Shown: positions 33,238 through 46,500 of the stretch, piece after piece
Position numbering within the stretch: the stretch's first letter is position 1
Layout of the letters: the number at the start of each line of letters is the position of its first letter
Made by a program: the position numbers and the translations under genes
Notes under the pieces: model-generated
Seen by the model: only the letters and a program-made list of their open reading frames with translations
What the model was told of the DNA's origin: nothing
Databases searched by the model: none
Source of the DNA: Trissonchulus latispiculum
Taxonomy: Eukaryota > Nematoda > Enoplea > Enoplida > Ironidae
Assembly (NCBI GenBank): GCA_030248195.1
Contig: JASAND010011119.1
Location: 53,942-117,941 of the forward strand
Length of the DNA stretch: 64,000 nucleotides
Direction: 5' to 3'

Positions 33238-35863
33238 GGAGGCGTTTCAAAAGATTCTCTTAAGTCCGCTCCTAAACGCGCTTAGGAGCAGACTTAGGAG
33301 AATAGTTAGGAGCGTCTTAGGAGCTCCTAAGCCAGAGTTAGGAGCACTCCTAAGCACGTTTCAAAAGAATTCTCCTAAGACGCTCCTATCAGATCTACTA
33401 AGTCTGCTCCTAGCAATCCTCCTAAGGTTCTCCTAAGGTTGTTTTTGCTAATTTAATTATTGGATGATTATCCAGAAAGCTTACAGGCCTCTTTTTGCCC
33501 AAATTCAAACAATTAGGAACAAGTTAGAATCTTTTTGGAAAAAGGATGCGTAAAAGTAACAAATTTTGCTGAAAACTCTTGTAATGAACAATTAAATACT
33601 AACTCATCTTCGTCTTAGCCACCAAATTTCTTCAAACGCACAAGATAGTGTGAAATTTTGAAAATAGCAAGTGGCCTGTTCGTTTGAAATTTACTTTAAT
33701 CCGCCATAACTTGAACTATGGGTACCTTACACGGACGAAATTATAATAGTGTTGTTTCAGTAGCCAATTTTAGTTTCAGTTTCAGTTTCAGTTTCAGTCG
33801 GTCGGTGGTTCCAAATAGTTTCAGTTTCAGTTTCAGTTTCAGTCGGCAGACCAAAATAGTTTCAGTTTCAGGTTAAGTTTCAGTCGGCAACGTAAAATAA
33901 TTTCAGTTTCAGTTTTACTTTCAGTTGGACTTTCAGTTTCAGTTTCAGTTCGCTTTAAAAAGAAAGGTTTCCAGCCTTCTGAGTTTACATAGAGCACAAT
34001 TTGTGTTTATTCCGTCTCTCCTGCAGCAGGACTAACTAAATAGAAGCTCAGAACCTTCAAAATGTCAAGTTTTAAGGAAAGACTGAAACTAGTTTCAGTC
34101 CGAGTTTCAGTCTTTTACCAAATATAGTTTCAGTTTCAGTTTCAGTTTCAGTCGGCTGCCTAAAAATGTTTCAGTTTAGTTTCAGTTTCAGGTCTCTTTT
34201 CAAACTAGTTTCAGTTTCATTTTCAGTTTCAGTTTCAGTGACTGAAACATCACTAACTTATATCATTCCAGTCGTCTCACCAAGACCTACACCTTTGCTC
34301 TTGAGAGTAGTCTTCGACTCCTTACGGTTTAAGAGAAAACAGCGAAAATTGATTTTTGAGGTCGAAACTGGCCACCTTTCGAAAAATCAAATATTGCAAG
34401 ATTTCGACAGTTTCAACAGAGCTGGTCTGTCGGTCAAGTATTGTCCATATTTGTAGTTCTAAAGCATATGTTATGCCCAACAGAGAGCTCTCTGCGGCAT
34501 CTGTGCCTACGCACAGCAATTAAGATGTGAATTTTGAAAACAGCAACCAGATTATTTTGAACACGGATTTCTCTCAACTCAAGCAGCCAATTAGAAAACT
34601 GCTTTAGACACGCATTGGGACAATTGCCGAGGGCTACGTTTCATGGTTTCGCGTTTTGTCTTTCCGTTCGACAGAAATAAGCGAATTTTGAAAATTTTGG
34701 CTAAAATCAGACAAAATGTACATTTTTCTCAAAATATTGAGCTTACCTGATCACTAAAAGATTTTAGAAAAAATAGCCCTGGGGAAGACGTTTCTTTTGA
34801 AGCCTGAACTGGTCGCTTTTCTTTAGCTTTCCCACATTTCGAGAAATCCTGTTCAAAAATTTTCTTGTTATCGCATATTCAAGTCAAAGAGTTGAAATGA
34901 GACCGGTATACTCTACCTAAATTCCTAAATTCCTTCACAAATTTCTAACCTGCTGAATTCAGATTTTTTGTGACGGGCGAGAGCGGACATATTGTCAGGG
35001 AAATTTTATCTGAGATTAAGTGGGCAGAGCTAACTAAAAGTTAAAAATGTTTTATTTTCACAATAAAATAGCTCCTTTTGCTTTCATTTTGAGCGGTCTA
35101 GAGAATAATAAATCCGATCATTTTAATCTTTAAAGAAATATACACTAGGTGAAACGCAAGAGACGGATTAAACGGATTAGAATTAATCTTAAAGGAACAG
35201 TGATTAAGAAAGTCGGATTAAAATTAACTCTTTCAGTTTTTATCCGAAGTGTGAATAAAGAAACAGGATTAGACTAAAACTAGGTTTAATTAACTAATTA
35301 TTTAATTAATTAAAAATTAGATTAAAATTTTAATCCTTGATGCATTAAAGAAATAGGATCAAATTTAATCTCGTTTAATAAGTGGTTTAATTCGCCGGAT
35401 TAAATTTTAATCCGTTTAATCCAAGGAGTTGTTTCTGTAATTCGGATTGATTTTAATCTAATCTGTTTAATCTTTGAAGAAACAGGGTCAAGGGCCATTC
35501 TTATTTTAGTAAAAAGGAATTTTTAACAAGCTGCAGGAAAAATAAAGAGAACGTAGCAAAAGTAGAGCAAGAAGCAGTGAGATTACTGCAGATACTTTAA
35601 ATCAGTTAGTAATCGAATTCCAAATCAAAAGGGCATTGAATACTAATTTTCTAGAAATAATAAAATTTAAAGTAAAGAAAAACGTGACATGTAAACAGAT
35701 AAAATTGACTTAGGAGGATCGTTAGGAGTGCTCTGGGCGCTCCTAAGATATAGGAGAATCATTAGTAAGGAGAATTCTTTTGAAACGGGATTCTCCTAAG
35801 TTCGCTCCTAAGCAGGACTTAGGAGCGCTCCTAAGCTTAGGAGCGTCTTTTGAAACGCCCCCC
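33238..35863. mobile_element. Large GGCGTTTCAAAAG element B
   Basis: Same termini and order as element A: left words, then the block matching 29750-30000 (33440-33680), then unique and ATTAAAC-type repeats (35090-35480), then a right end almost identical to that of A. It contains a smaller TTTCAG-repeat MITE (about 33752-34250). No transposase is seen. Confidence 0.72.
33752..34250. repeat. (AGTTTC)n-rich MITE
   Basis: Tandem GTTTCA hexamers punctuated by CAGTCGG, with inverted ends TGTTTCAGT and ACTGAAACA. A short related run is at 9838-9866. Confidence 0.6.
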
Positions 35864-35889
35864 AGGTCTCTAGATGGCCACAGACACAA

Positions 35890-36700
35890 CCAGCAAAAAA
35901 GTGTGTGCTAGATTGATGGTTATTACGCGTGCCGAACTAGCCACTACTAAAGGTGCTGGGTTGGGTCGCGTAGTTTTGGCTTTAAAAGCGCGTTTGTTGC
36001 TGAAATTCATTCAAACTTGCTGCAATAACATCATTTAGCCTAGAAAACATTACAAAATAATCGTAATGTGAAAATTTGAGTATTTGAAAAAATCAGCTTT
36101 AATTTGCCAGAAATTTTACTGTGGTCACCTGCCTACACTAACAAACTTATTCGAATGCTCTCATCAAGACCTACAACTTTGCTCTTGAGTAGGTATTCTT
36201 GGTCGGTTAAGAATTGTCCACATTTGTATTCCTATATGACATGTTATGCAGAAAGGAGAGCTCTCTATGGAATCTCTGCTTGCATAAACACAGCAATGCA
36301 AATGTGAACACTTGAATATCGCAACCAGATTGTTTTGAACACAAATTTATTTCAACTCATGCAAGCAATTAGGAAGCGGCTTAGGTCAGTATTTTTGGAC
36401 CGAAGTCTATTTTTCAGGGTTTTGGAGAAATGAGACCAAACTTAGAAATTTAAACCAAAATCAGACAAAAATTACATTTTTCTCAAAATATTGAGCTCGT
36501 TTGTTCACTAAACAATTTCAGAAAAAATAACATAACCCTCCGGAAGACGTTTTTTTCGAAGTTTGAACTGGTCGCTTTTCTTTAGCTTTCCCACACTTCG
36601 AGAAATCCATGTTCAAAATCTACATACTCGTGTTATTGCATGTCCAAGGCGAACAGTTGAATTGAAACAGCTGTACTCTACCTAGTTGCAACAACCACAT
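35890..36700. repeat. Partial copy of element B interior
   Basis: Matches 34260-34920 in order: TCAAGACCTAC, CTTTGCTCTTGAG, GAGAGCTCTCT, CAACCAGATT.TTTTGAACAC, and TTTCTTTAGCTTTCCCACA. It has no GTTTCAAAAG ends, so it is a truncated or older copy. Confidence 0.6.
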
Positions 36701-37417
36701 TAACACTTTAATGCCGGATGGGCCATACGGCCCAAGTGGCGATTTGCGACATCTTATTTTTCAGGGCAGATCGGCTGTAGTTTGTCGACGGAGAAACCGT
36801 TTCAACAGGTGATAGGAAAGACTATGTGCCTTAACTTAAAATAATGGTATACTTTATTCCGTCTCAGAATCAACTTGCACCTAGAAATCAATTAGTCGAT
36901 ATTCTGCAATGAAAGTTTAGCAAACATTTTTTCCCCGACTTTGACGGCTTCTAGCTTTTTCTGGGTGCACCGGGGACCCTTCAATGCTCACATTCGAAAT
37001 GTAGAGCAATTAATTGGTGGCAGTCCCATCTCTCTAGGTGCTCTCAGTAACAAATGACAGCCAAGAATGTAAATAGTCAGTTAGTTCAACAGTTAGTCCT
37101 GAGGAAATTCTGGCATGAAAGGGTTACAATGCTAGAAAAATACAGTTGAACTCCAAGAATTGAGTACTTTACAGTATTTCAAAATTTGCTGCAAATTCCC
37201 GAAACAACAGATTAAATTATGCTGCCAAACAATTTACTCCCATTCGCCACATTCTGGTCCTTAAGGATGGTCAGGATGCAACCTGTAACGGCATGGCAGG
37301 GTTAGTGATTTCCCCCACGTAGTTGTTAGACAGGAAACCAACTAATTTCTAACTCCAAAATAGTCGAACTCAACAAGCCATAAATTTATACTCATATTGA
37401 GAATAGTGAGGACGTAC
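36700..37417. other. Flippase intron or downstream DNA, no exon found
   Basis: The next flippase exon, expected to start SPLQK-like, should lie here or further left, but I could not find it. It contains a third partial copy of the 21-23 kb dispersed repeat (37130-37210). Confidence 0.4.
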
Positions 37418-37504
37418 TAACCGGCAACAAATTACAACACGACAGGACTTCGCCAAATCCAACAATTCCTTCTTCATCTCACCATTTAAGGCAAAATTGA
37501 GACT
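37418..37504 (-). CDS. ATP8A: Flippase exon n (last found)
   Basis: 29 codons, [20 protein letters not shown] then [14 protein letters not shown](V/L) normally leads directly into SPLQK. The donor is TTA|GTACGT. Confidence 0.93.
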
Positions 37505-40500
37505 CTGAAAATAGAATAACAACAAAATCTAAACAAACATCTAACTCGCAATATTTCTAGAAAAATGAGGCGGGTCCATCCACCCGACTCAACATGATAA
37601 CAACAGCTTAGAACGAATATTTTAAATGCTGTTTTGGTATATTCTATGTGGGCCAAAATTTGGCCTTGTTTGTTGAAAAATGAGTTGAAAATGAAGAGAA
37701 GATCTTGAGATTGAAACAATTACCCTTAAAAAAGCTGAAAAACGTAATGACACAAATGTATATGTATAACCAGTCTTATGATATATGCTATGAAGTCTAA
37801 GCCTATCATTCTGGAACTCTATTTGATTTCTATTTCATTACCAGAATTCCATACTCATTTTTGGTAGCAGAGCGTGGTTACGATCCACGGACCTCTGGGT
37901 TCTTGTTTTAACTATGCTATAATTTCGAAAAAGAGAGCAGCCAGATGCTGGTTCTAAAACAGTGTCAATGATAGAATAAACTTTAATTTCGATCGGTACC
38001 CAAATTCACAATTCTTAACTACTGACAGAACATTTTATAAAAATAGCGTTGTCTGCGAAGAGATATCAACAACTTAAAGCTCTATCTACTACTACCTAGT
38101 AATATTTTACTTAAAACCATTCAAACAGGGGAAACCTTTCCCAGAATCACAAGGCCAATATCATTTTCCTGGCCCAAATGAATTCCCAGATCCTGAACGT
38201 ATTGAAGTATGCACATCTTCGTTTCCTAAATAAGATGTTAAAGACAGAACTGCTAAAGTTAAATGAAATTAATTTTAATTATATTGAGACACTGAGATAC
38301 AAACAAGCTAAATCATTATTCGAGATCATTTCCTTGCTCATACACTCTGATCAACCAATGACGGAGAAAACCTTTATGCAGATGCAGAAGTTGATAAAAG
38401 CTAGAAGTTTCATCAAAAACTTCAACTCTAACGAAGAAAGGACAGATACGATGCAATGCAATATGCTTATGCAAAGGAAAGTAGTCTTCCCCAGATATGC
38501 AGAGACACGACGGGCCAGGCAGCGGAAAATTGTTCAAAAGGTACATTAACACATATACGACTTTCAGAAAAACCAAACTTCACCGGCTTAAAATGCCCAG
38601 ATCGTTCAGTTTGTGAGTTAGAAGAAAAGTGCTTCCCCAAGCACGACTTACACGGAAACAACAAACGGACCTAACTTGTCCAGAATCGAAAATTTGAATT
38701 TACTTACTTACTTACTTTTATTGATACTTTTATTGAACAGCTCTTCGGAACGCCAACGACGAGGACTTTCCAACGATCTCTTCTGGGAGGGTATTCCACA
38801 ATCGCGAGACCGCTGGAATAAAACTGCGCTGATGGTGAGCAGAGTGTGAACGTGGTATCTCACCGGCCATGGAATTTCGCACAGTGCGAGACATCCTTCC
38901 AACACGTCTAGGAGGTAACACACTAGCAAGGCTCTGAGGTCCCAAGCCGTTAATTATTTGCCAAAATATGGTTAAGGCACTAACTAGTTGCCTGTGCCGT
39001 AAGGTGTCCAACGGATAGTTTGGAAACAATCGACTGGCAGACTTCTGAACAGACTCCAGAGCTTGCATTACGTACGATGGAGCATTCAAGAAAATTGGAA
39101 GATTATATTCCATGATTGGTCTGATAAGGGCAACATAAATATGGTGTCTGGCTTTATGTGACAGGCTGGCAGCTGATCGTCGAAGCATACCAACAAGCTT
39201 AGCAGCAGTTCGTGCCTTGCTAATTAGGTGGTTACTCCAGGATAGTTTGTTTGTAAAAGTGACACCTAGTAGCTTGATAGACTCCGATTCTACAAGATTC
39301 TGCTGACCAAGTGAAAGAGGCCTATTAAGGTGGCGGTCTCGGCGGCGTGAGACTACCATCGATTGAGTTTTTGGGACAGACAGAGATAGTTGCCACTTGT
39401 GCGTCTAGTCCCAAACAGCTTCCAGATCTGCTTCAAGTAGCACAGACATGGTCTCTCTGCCGTCGGAGGAGCGAACAACTGCAGCGATCGAAGTGTCATC
39501 GGCAAATACAAAGCAGTTGTTCGCAACAGAGCGGGGAAGGTCGTTGATATAGAGCAAGAATAACAGCGATCCAAGGATCGATCCTGGCGGCACGCCAGCC
39601 GTAACAGATATCGATGCCGATAGGCTCCCTTCGACGACTACCGCTTGCATTCTTCCCGATAGATAGTCCGACAGCCACCGATGAAGGTCGCCGCCAATTC
39701 CGTACCTAGTGAGTTTAGAGGAGGATATTTGTTTTGAACTTGAAAAAAAGTTGAAAATTTTGACCAAGACTTTTTAGCTACTTGTAGTACTGGTCGTGCT
39801 GATTCCAACGATAACAAAAATTGTCTAGTTTCGTTGAGTATTTAGCTGGCACGGTGTTCGAACCGGTCTCTAAGGGCCGCGCAGCATCTTTTACATCCAA
39901 TATTATAAGGGGTCGCTATAATAGGGGGGGGGGGGAGGCAATGACATTAAACTCATTCCACCTCTGGAAAAGTATAAACGTGTTAAGTATTCCAACGTCT
40001 TGAAAATTAACGCAAGTTTAGGGCAATTTTTTATCTTTCGCTCTTCCAGTGCGCGATTAATTTATTTATCTTGCTAATGCATAATTTGTTCATTTTGACC
40101 TTTACTTCTAATTGTTATGTAGTTTTGTTATTTTCCGCATTTTGAAAGTTGTGTGAAGCCACTTACATCGTAAGTTTCTTTGTTAATTATTAGAAGAGGC
40201 ATTCCCTGAGACAGAAGTTTGCAGGAATATCCTACAAAAACAAACATTAATATATAAAGTTATGTATTCAATCAAGAAATGAATAATTCATATTTCTAAC
40301 ATGTATATGTCGTAGGTAAAAATGAAATTCAGAGAAATGTCATAATTCCCTAGCACTTGCCAGGTAAATGTGATATTTCAGTTCTCTCTAGAGAACCTTG
40401 ATATGGACAAAGAATTTCACATTTCTCTGAAGACTGTTTAAGAGAAACTTGATATGGCCCTTCCTTTTGATGAAATTAAGAACTAAAGAAAAGAAACTTA

Positions 40501-43500
40501 ATTATAAATTAGGACGTTACATTACAGTATAATGGCCAATGACCTCTGACCCTGACCTTAATTGCAAGGGTATTTCAATTATACCAATTTGTAATTGTGT
40601 TTAAGTTCACTATATAATTGTTATGTGATATCTACAACAAGTTTCGTATGTTTTGCAAATGCAGGTATCAGGGCTGTTGCGCGGGATTTTCCAAAAAATA
40701 GGAATAAAAATAGGAATTTTACCATCAGGTTGGGGATCGTATGTTTTGCAAACAATGCAGGTATTAATAATATGAGTGGGAGGGGGGGGGGGGGGGGAGC
40801 GTATATGGGTGAGTTTGTTAGGTGGGGTATGTAATATGTAGGGGGGGGGGGGAGTAATGTTTAATGTAAGGTGGGGAAGGGGGAGGGGGGGGGGGGTGGG
40901 GGAGGGGGTGGAAGGGATGTTGGGAAAGGGGGGAATGAAGGGTGTTTTGAATCAAATTTGAATGTGGAATCTAATTGTGAAAGGTTTATTTATAATGGAA
41001 TTGCGAGTGGTGATGATGGAAGGGTGTGGGAAGGGGGGAGGAGGAGAAGGAAGTATGAAAAGTGGAAGGATATGGGAAATTGGGATAGGAGAGGGGGAGG
41101 AGAAGTATAGAAAAGGGCAAATTGGTAAAAAAAAGAGAAATGTAAAGGTAAAGAAGGATATATATGGTTGAAATTTTGTTACGCTTTTTTGCAGTTTTGT
41201 ACCTAATTTTAAGCTTTTAACTTTATATTTACACTTAAATTTCTGACATGGGTTTGGTAAATATCGTGTTTATTTTTACAAATGTCAGCTAATCAGCAGT
41301 CAACAGCTCCATATGAATCTTCTATAACGGATTCTAATTAAAGTTTCTTCTATTTAAATTTTTAAGTTTTTTTAAAGAGGACCGACCAAGGGGAACCAAA
41401 ACATTTTTGGCTCAGATTTTGGGTAAAAGTTGTATATAGAGGTTTCCAGGCGCTGCTGAGCACGAATCTGAAATCCGTTTTTTGATTCAGCTTTTTGTTA
41501 TATAGCTCAGTACGTAGATGTACCTAAGCTTATACTGAGCTAAAAAAAACTGAATCAAAAAACGGATTTGAGATTCGTGATCAGCATCCCGGAAAACCTA
41601 TATATATATATATATATATACAAGTAGGAAAAATGCTCCTTGCAGTCGCATGTAAAATGCAATATGAGCTAAGGGCAGCATTTAAATACGTATAAGACAA
41701 GAGTTAAAATACTTAATATAAGCGGAGCCAGCATCTAAATGGGTAGAAGACAAGATTCAAAATGCTTAATATGAGCCAGCATTTAAATGTCTAAAAGACA
41801 AGATTTAAATGCTTAATATGAGCAGCTCGCTTTCTCGGGCTCATATTGACGCCTTCAAGCTTGTAAGTAAACCTCAAGGTACTCAGTGAGGGTCAAGAAA
41901 TGTCGACTAAAATGTATATACACATCTCCTGACCTAAACGCCTCTATTAGTCGCTATAAAGACAACTGCAGGAACTGTCAGATCCTTATTCAGCACGTAA
42001 TGGTAATAACGTTATAGCTCTAGCCCCGCATATTATAGCGCTTGTTATATTACGTTATATATATAGTTTAGCTTACATACTAGTGCGATTTCAGCTGGCA
42101 GCTTGCTATAACTGACTTCTGAAAAAGAAGATGAGCTGGACTGTAAAAACAGAAATAAGCTGACAAGTAATACGTTTTCGAAATAAAAGCGTATGTTTTA
42201 ATTAAATTGCTTAGAGTTATCTTGTGGTTAGACAACTTGACAAATAAATAGGAATTTGACGCATGTCACATTGGCGAAAATAACGGGCCTTGAAGGAGTC
42301 ATTTAAGTGGCTGTAAATGTGGCGTCAATATGAGCCCGAGAAAGCGAGCTGCTCATATTAAGCATTTAAATCTTGTCTTTTAGACATTTAAATGCTGGCT
42401 CATATTAAGCATTTTGAATCTTGTCTTCTACCCATTTAGATGCTGGCTCCGCTTATATTAAGTATTTTAACTCTTGTCTTATACGTATTTAAATGCTGCC
42501 CTTAGCTCATATTGCATTTTACATGCGACTGCAAGGAGCATTTTTCCTACTTGTCTTCTTCCATTTTTGGTATTGTTGTAGAGTACGTGGCAGCATATTC
42601 GATCTCATTCTGACCCACACAGGACCCACCCACCGCTGTTTTTGGGGACTTTTCCCAACGTTGACTCTGGCCGAGGAACCACGAGCGCCATGCAGCCCGA
42701 GGGTCACATCCGTAGGTTTCGGCAATATGCCCATTGAAACGAGCGTAGTCGATATACTATATATGCCCCCTACCAAAACGCCGAAAAACGCTGTTTTAGG
42801 CCGTTTGACCAGTGGTCAATGGGTCCCCTAGGCCGTAGTGACCACTGGTCAAATCCATCGGTTTCGGCAATATGCCCATTGAAACGAGCGTAGTCGATTT
42901 ACTATATATGCCCCCGACCAAAACGCCGAAAAACGCTGTTTTAGGCCATTTGACCAGTGGTCAATAGGCCCCCGAGGCCGTAGTGACCACTGGTCACTTC
43001 CATCAGTTTCAGAAATATGCCCATTGAAACGAGCGTAGTCGATTTACTATATATGCCCCCGACCAAAACGCCGAAAAACGCTGTTTTAGGCCATTTGACC
43101 AGTGGTCAATAGGCCCCCGAGGCCGTAGTGACCACTGGTCACTTCCATCAGTTTCAGAAATATGCCCATTGAAACGAGCGTAGTCGATTTACTATATGTG
43201 CCCCCGACCAAAACGCCGAAAAACGCTGTTTTAGGCCATTTGACCAGTGGCCAATAGGCCCCCCGAGGCCGTAGTGACCACTGGTCACTTCCATCGGTTT
43301 CAGAAATATGCCCATTGAAACGAGCGTAGTCGATTTACTATATATGCCCCCGACCAAAACGCCGAAAAACGCTGTTTTAGGCCATTTGACCAGTGGTCAA
43401 TAGGCCCCCGAGGCCATAGTGACCAGTGGTCACTTCCATCGGTTTCAGAAATATGCCCATTGAAACGAGCGTAGTCGATTTACTATATATGCCCCCGACC

Positions 43501-46500
43501 AAAACGCCGAAAAACGCTGTTTTAGGCCATTTGACCAGTGGTCAATAGGCCCCCGAGGCCATAGTGACCAGTGGTCACTTCCATCGGTTTCGGCAATATG
43601 CCCATTGAAACGAGCGTAGTCGATTTACTATATATGCCCCCAACCAAAACGCCGAAAATCGCTGTTTATAGTGAGTTTTCCCAACTTTGACCCCGGGCGA
43701 GGAACCACGGGAGCCATGCTGACCAGTGGTCACTTCGGACGGTATCGGCAGTATGCTCATCGTTTTCAGCGACCCCGACTTACTATATATGGGCACCACC
43801 AAATGGCCGAAAATCGCTGTTTTTGGGGACTTTTCCCAACTTTGACCCTGGGCGAGGAACCACGGGCGCCATGCAGCCCGAGGGTCACATCCGTCGGTTT
43901 CGGCGATATGCTCATCGTTTTCAGCGACCCCGATTTCCTATATATGGGCACCACCAAATGGCCGAAAATAGCTGTTTTTGGGGACTTTTCCCAACTTTGA
44001 CCCTGGGCGAGGAACCACGGGCGTCATGCAGCCCGAGGGTCACATCCGTCGGTTTCGGCGATATGCTCATCGTTTTCAGCGACCCCGATTTCCTATATAT
44101 GGGCACCGCCAAATGGCCGAAAATAGCTGTTTTTGGGGACTTTTCCCAACTTTGACCCTGGGCGAGGAACCACGGGCGCCATGCAGCCCGAGGGTCACAT
44201 CCGTCGGTTTCGGCGATATGCTCATCGTTTTCAGCGCCCCCGATTTCCTATATATGGGCACCACCAAATGGCCGAAAATAGCTGTTTTTGGGGACTTTTC
44301 CCAACTTTGACCCTGGGCGAGGAACCACGGGCGCCATGCAGCCCGAGGGTCACATCAGTCGGTTTCGGCGATATGCTTATCGTTTTCAGCGACCCCGATT
44401 TCCTATATATGGGCACCACCAATTGGCCGAAAATCGGTGTTTTTGGGGACTTTTCCCAACTTTGACCCTGGGCGAGGAACCACGGGCGCCATGCAGCCCG
44501 AGGGTCACATCCGTCGGTTTCGGCGATATGCTCATCGTTTTCAGCGACCCCGATTTCCTATATATGGGCACCACCAAATGGCCGAAAATAGCTGTTTTTG
44601 GGGACTTTTCCCAACTTTGACCCTGGGCGAGGAACCACGGGCGCCATGCAGCCCGAGGGTCACATCCGTCGGTTTCGGCGATATGCTCATCGTTTTCAGC
44701 GACCCCGATTTCCTATATATGGGCACCACCAAATGGCCGAAAATAGCTGTTTTTGGGGACTTTTCCCAACTTTGACCCTGGGCGAGGAACCGTGGGCGCC
44801 ATGCAGCCCGAGGGTCACATCCGTCGGTTTCGGCGATATGCTCATCGTTTTCAGCGACCCCGATTTCCTATATATGGGCACCACCAAATGGCCGAAAATA
44901 GCTGTTTTTGGGGACTTTTCCCAACTTTGACCCTGGGCGAGGAACCACGGGCGCCATGCAGCCCGAGGGTCACATCCGTCGGTTTCGGCGATATGCTCAT
45001 CGTTTTCAGCGACCCCGATTTCCTATATATGGGCACCACCAAATGGCCGAAAATAGCTGTTTTTGGGGACTTTTCCCAACTTTGACCCTGGGCGAGGAAC
45101 CACGGGCGCCGTGCAGCCCGAGGGTCACATCCGTCGGTTTCGGCGATATGCTCATCGTTTTCAGCGCCCCCGATTTACTATATATGCGCACCACCAAATG
45201 GCCGAAAAACGCTATTTTAGACGACTTTTTGACAATTTTCTATGTTGGGGCCTCGAAAAATTTCTAAGTCCAAACGCTTCGCAACCCCATGTTTGACAGT
45301 CTGTAAAAATCGCTAGGAGCAAAATTGGGCAAAAATAATCAATAGTGAACAGGTTCATGGTTATGCTAACAAGATAATAATAGGTAAAGGTTACCACCAT
45401 AAGCCATGTGAAAAATCCGTTGGACACAAAATTGTACAAAAGCGTAAAGGACGAACACAACAGAAAAAAAACCACACATACAAAGTGGTCAGAAAAGTCG
45501 ATTTTTTCAAAGTTCATTTTTTCCGGGCAAGTTTGGTATCATTCGAAAGCTCTTGGCCTGGAGATTTCAGAAATGCAAATTTTAGCTCTCAACTCCTTAC
45601 CGTTAATTAGTTTTGCTTAATTAACGTTTTCAAAGGCTGCATTTGACCGTTTTAGCTCATATTATGGGGTGCTCTCCGAGCTACCCCATGACAAGTTTCA
45701 AAGAAAGTCGGAGGCAAAAATGTTTGGCTCCAATTGGCCCACCCTTAAAAACTTAAAAATTTAAAATTATAAAAATTTTATTACAAGGTTAATCATTGTT
45801 ATTTTTGTTACTGTTGCTGCCTTGCTGCTGTTACTAAACTTGCTTTTTGCAAAAAATAGTATCTAAAAAGTTTTGTTTTCTTCAGCTATTAAAAGTTGGC
45901 TTAGCTATATCAGAAATTAATCGAATACCGGTAATATTGAAATTCCTACTGTACAAATACATTTCTCTGTACAAAACATTATTACAGTTTTCCATATAGC
46001 ACGCTTCAGTGAAACCTGAAGTGAAATGCAAGTCTTTGTCCATATCAAGATTCTCTAGAGAGAACTGAAATATCACTTTTACCTGGCAAGTGCTAGGGAA
46101 TTATGATATTTCTCTGAATTTCATTTTTACCTACGACATATATACAAGGCTAGTCAAAAATAATAACACACAGTATTACTACTAGCACCACTAGCAAGCT
46201 GCCAAAACAACAAGGCATAATACTTGCCAATATTAATGGCAGTTTCCTGTTTATCTCCAGTGAGTATCCAAATTTTAATATCCGCTTTCAGAAGAGCCGC
46301 TATGGATTCTGGTACACCCTGAAATACCAAAATGTTTCTCAAAAACAATTCCGCCTGTTTGCAGAAACGATTCTATTTCCAACGTCCGTCAAAGCTGGAG
46401 AGACAAACAATCCAAAATTGGTGAAGTCATTGAACAATCAGTTTAACCGTCTGCAGAAGGATCACAGCCAAAACAGTTTATTCAGTTAGACGAAACAGTC

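Larger units (their letters stand above)
40305..46145. repeat. 5.8-kb block bounded by 140-bp inverted repeats
   Basis: 40305-40450 and 46010-46145 are inverted copies (outer words ATATGTCGTAGGTAAAAATG; inner CTCTCTAGAGA, ATATGGACAAAGA). They enclose a poly-G tract, a foldback element and the 145/155-bp satellites, all in one flippase intron. This could be a large foldback element that collected other insertions, or two separate insertions. Confidence 0.6.

Noticed and set aside
37230..37290. Possible next flippase exon after a TTACAG acceptor
   Set aside because: The translation (CILTILKDQNVANG) does not match the SPLQK region expected next.
38178..38549. 123-codon plus-strand open frame
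   Set aside because: It overlaps flippase exon m on the opposite strand, is AT-driven, shows no recognisable motif, and has a long open frame in the opposite direction too.
42720..43667. CRISPR-like regular repeats
   Set aside because: Units are contiguous 145-bp satellites without unique spacers, in a eukaryotic intron.
43671..45296. Repeated 110-codon frames suggesting a repeat protein
   Set aside because: The unit is 155 bp, so successive frames shift; equal frames exist on the other strand. Satellite explains all of it.
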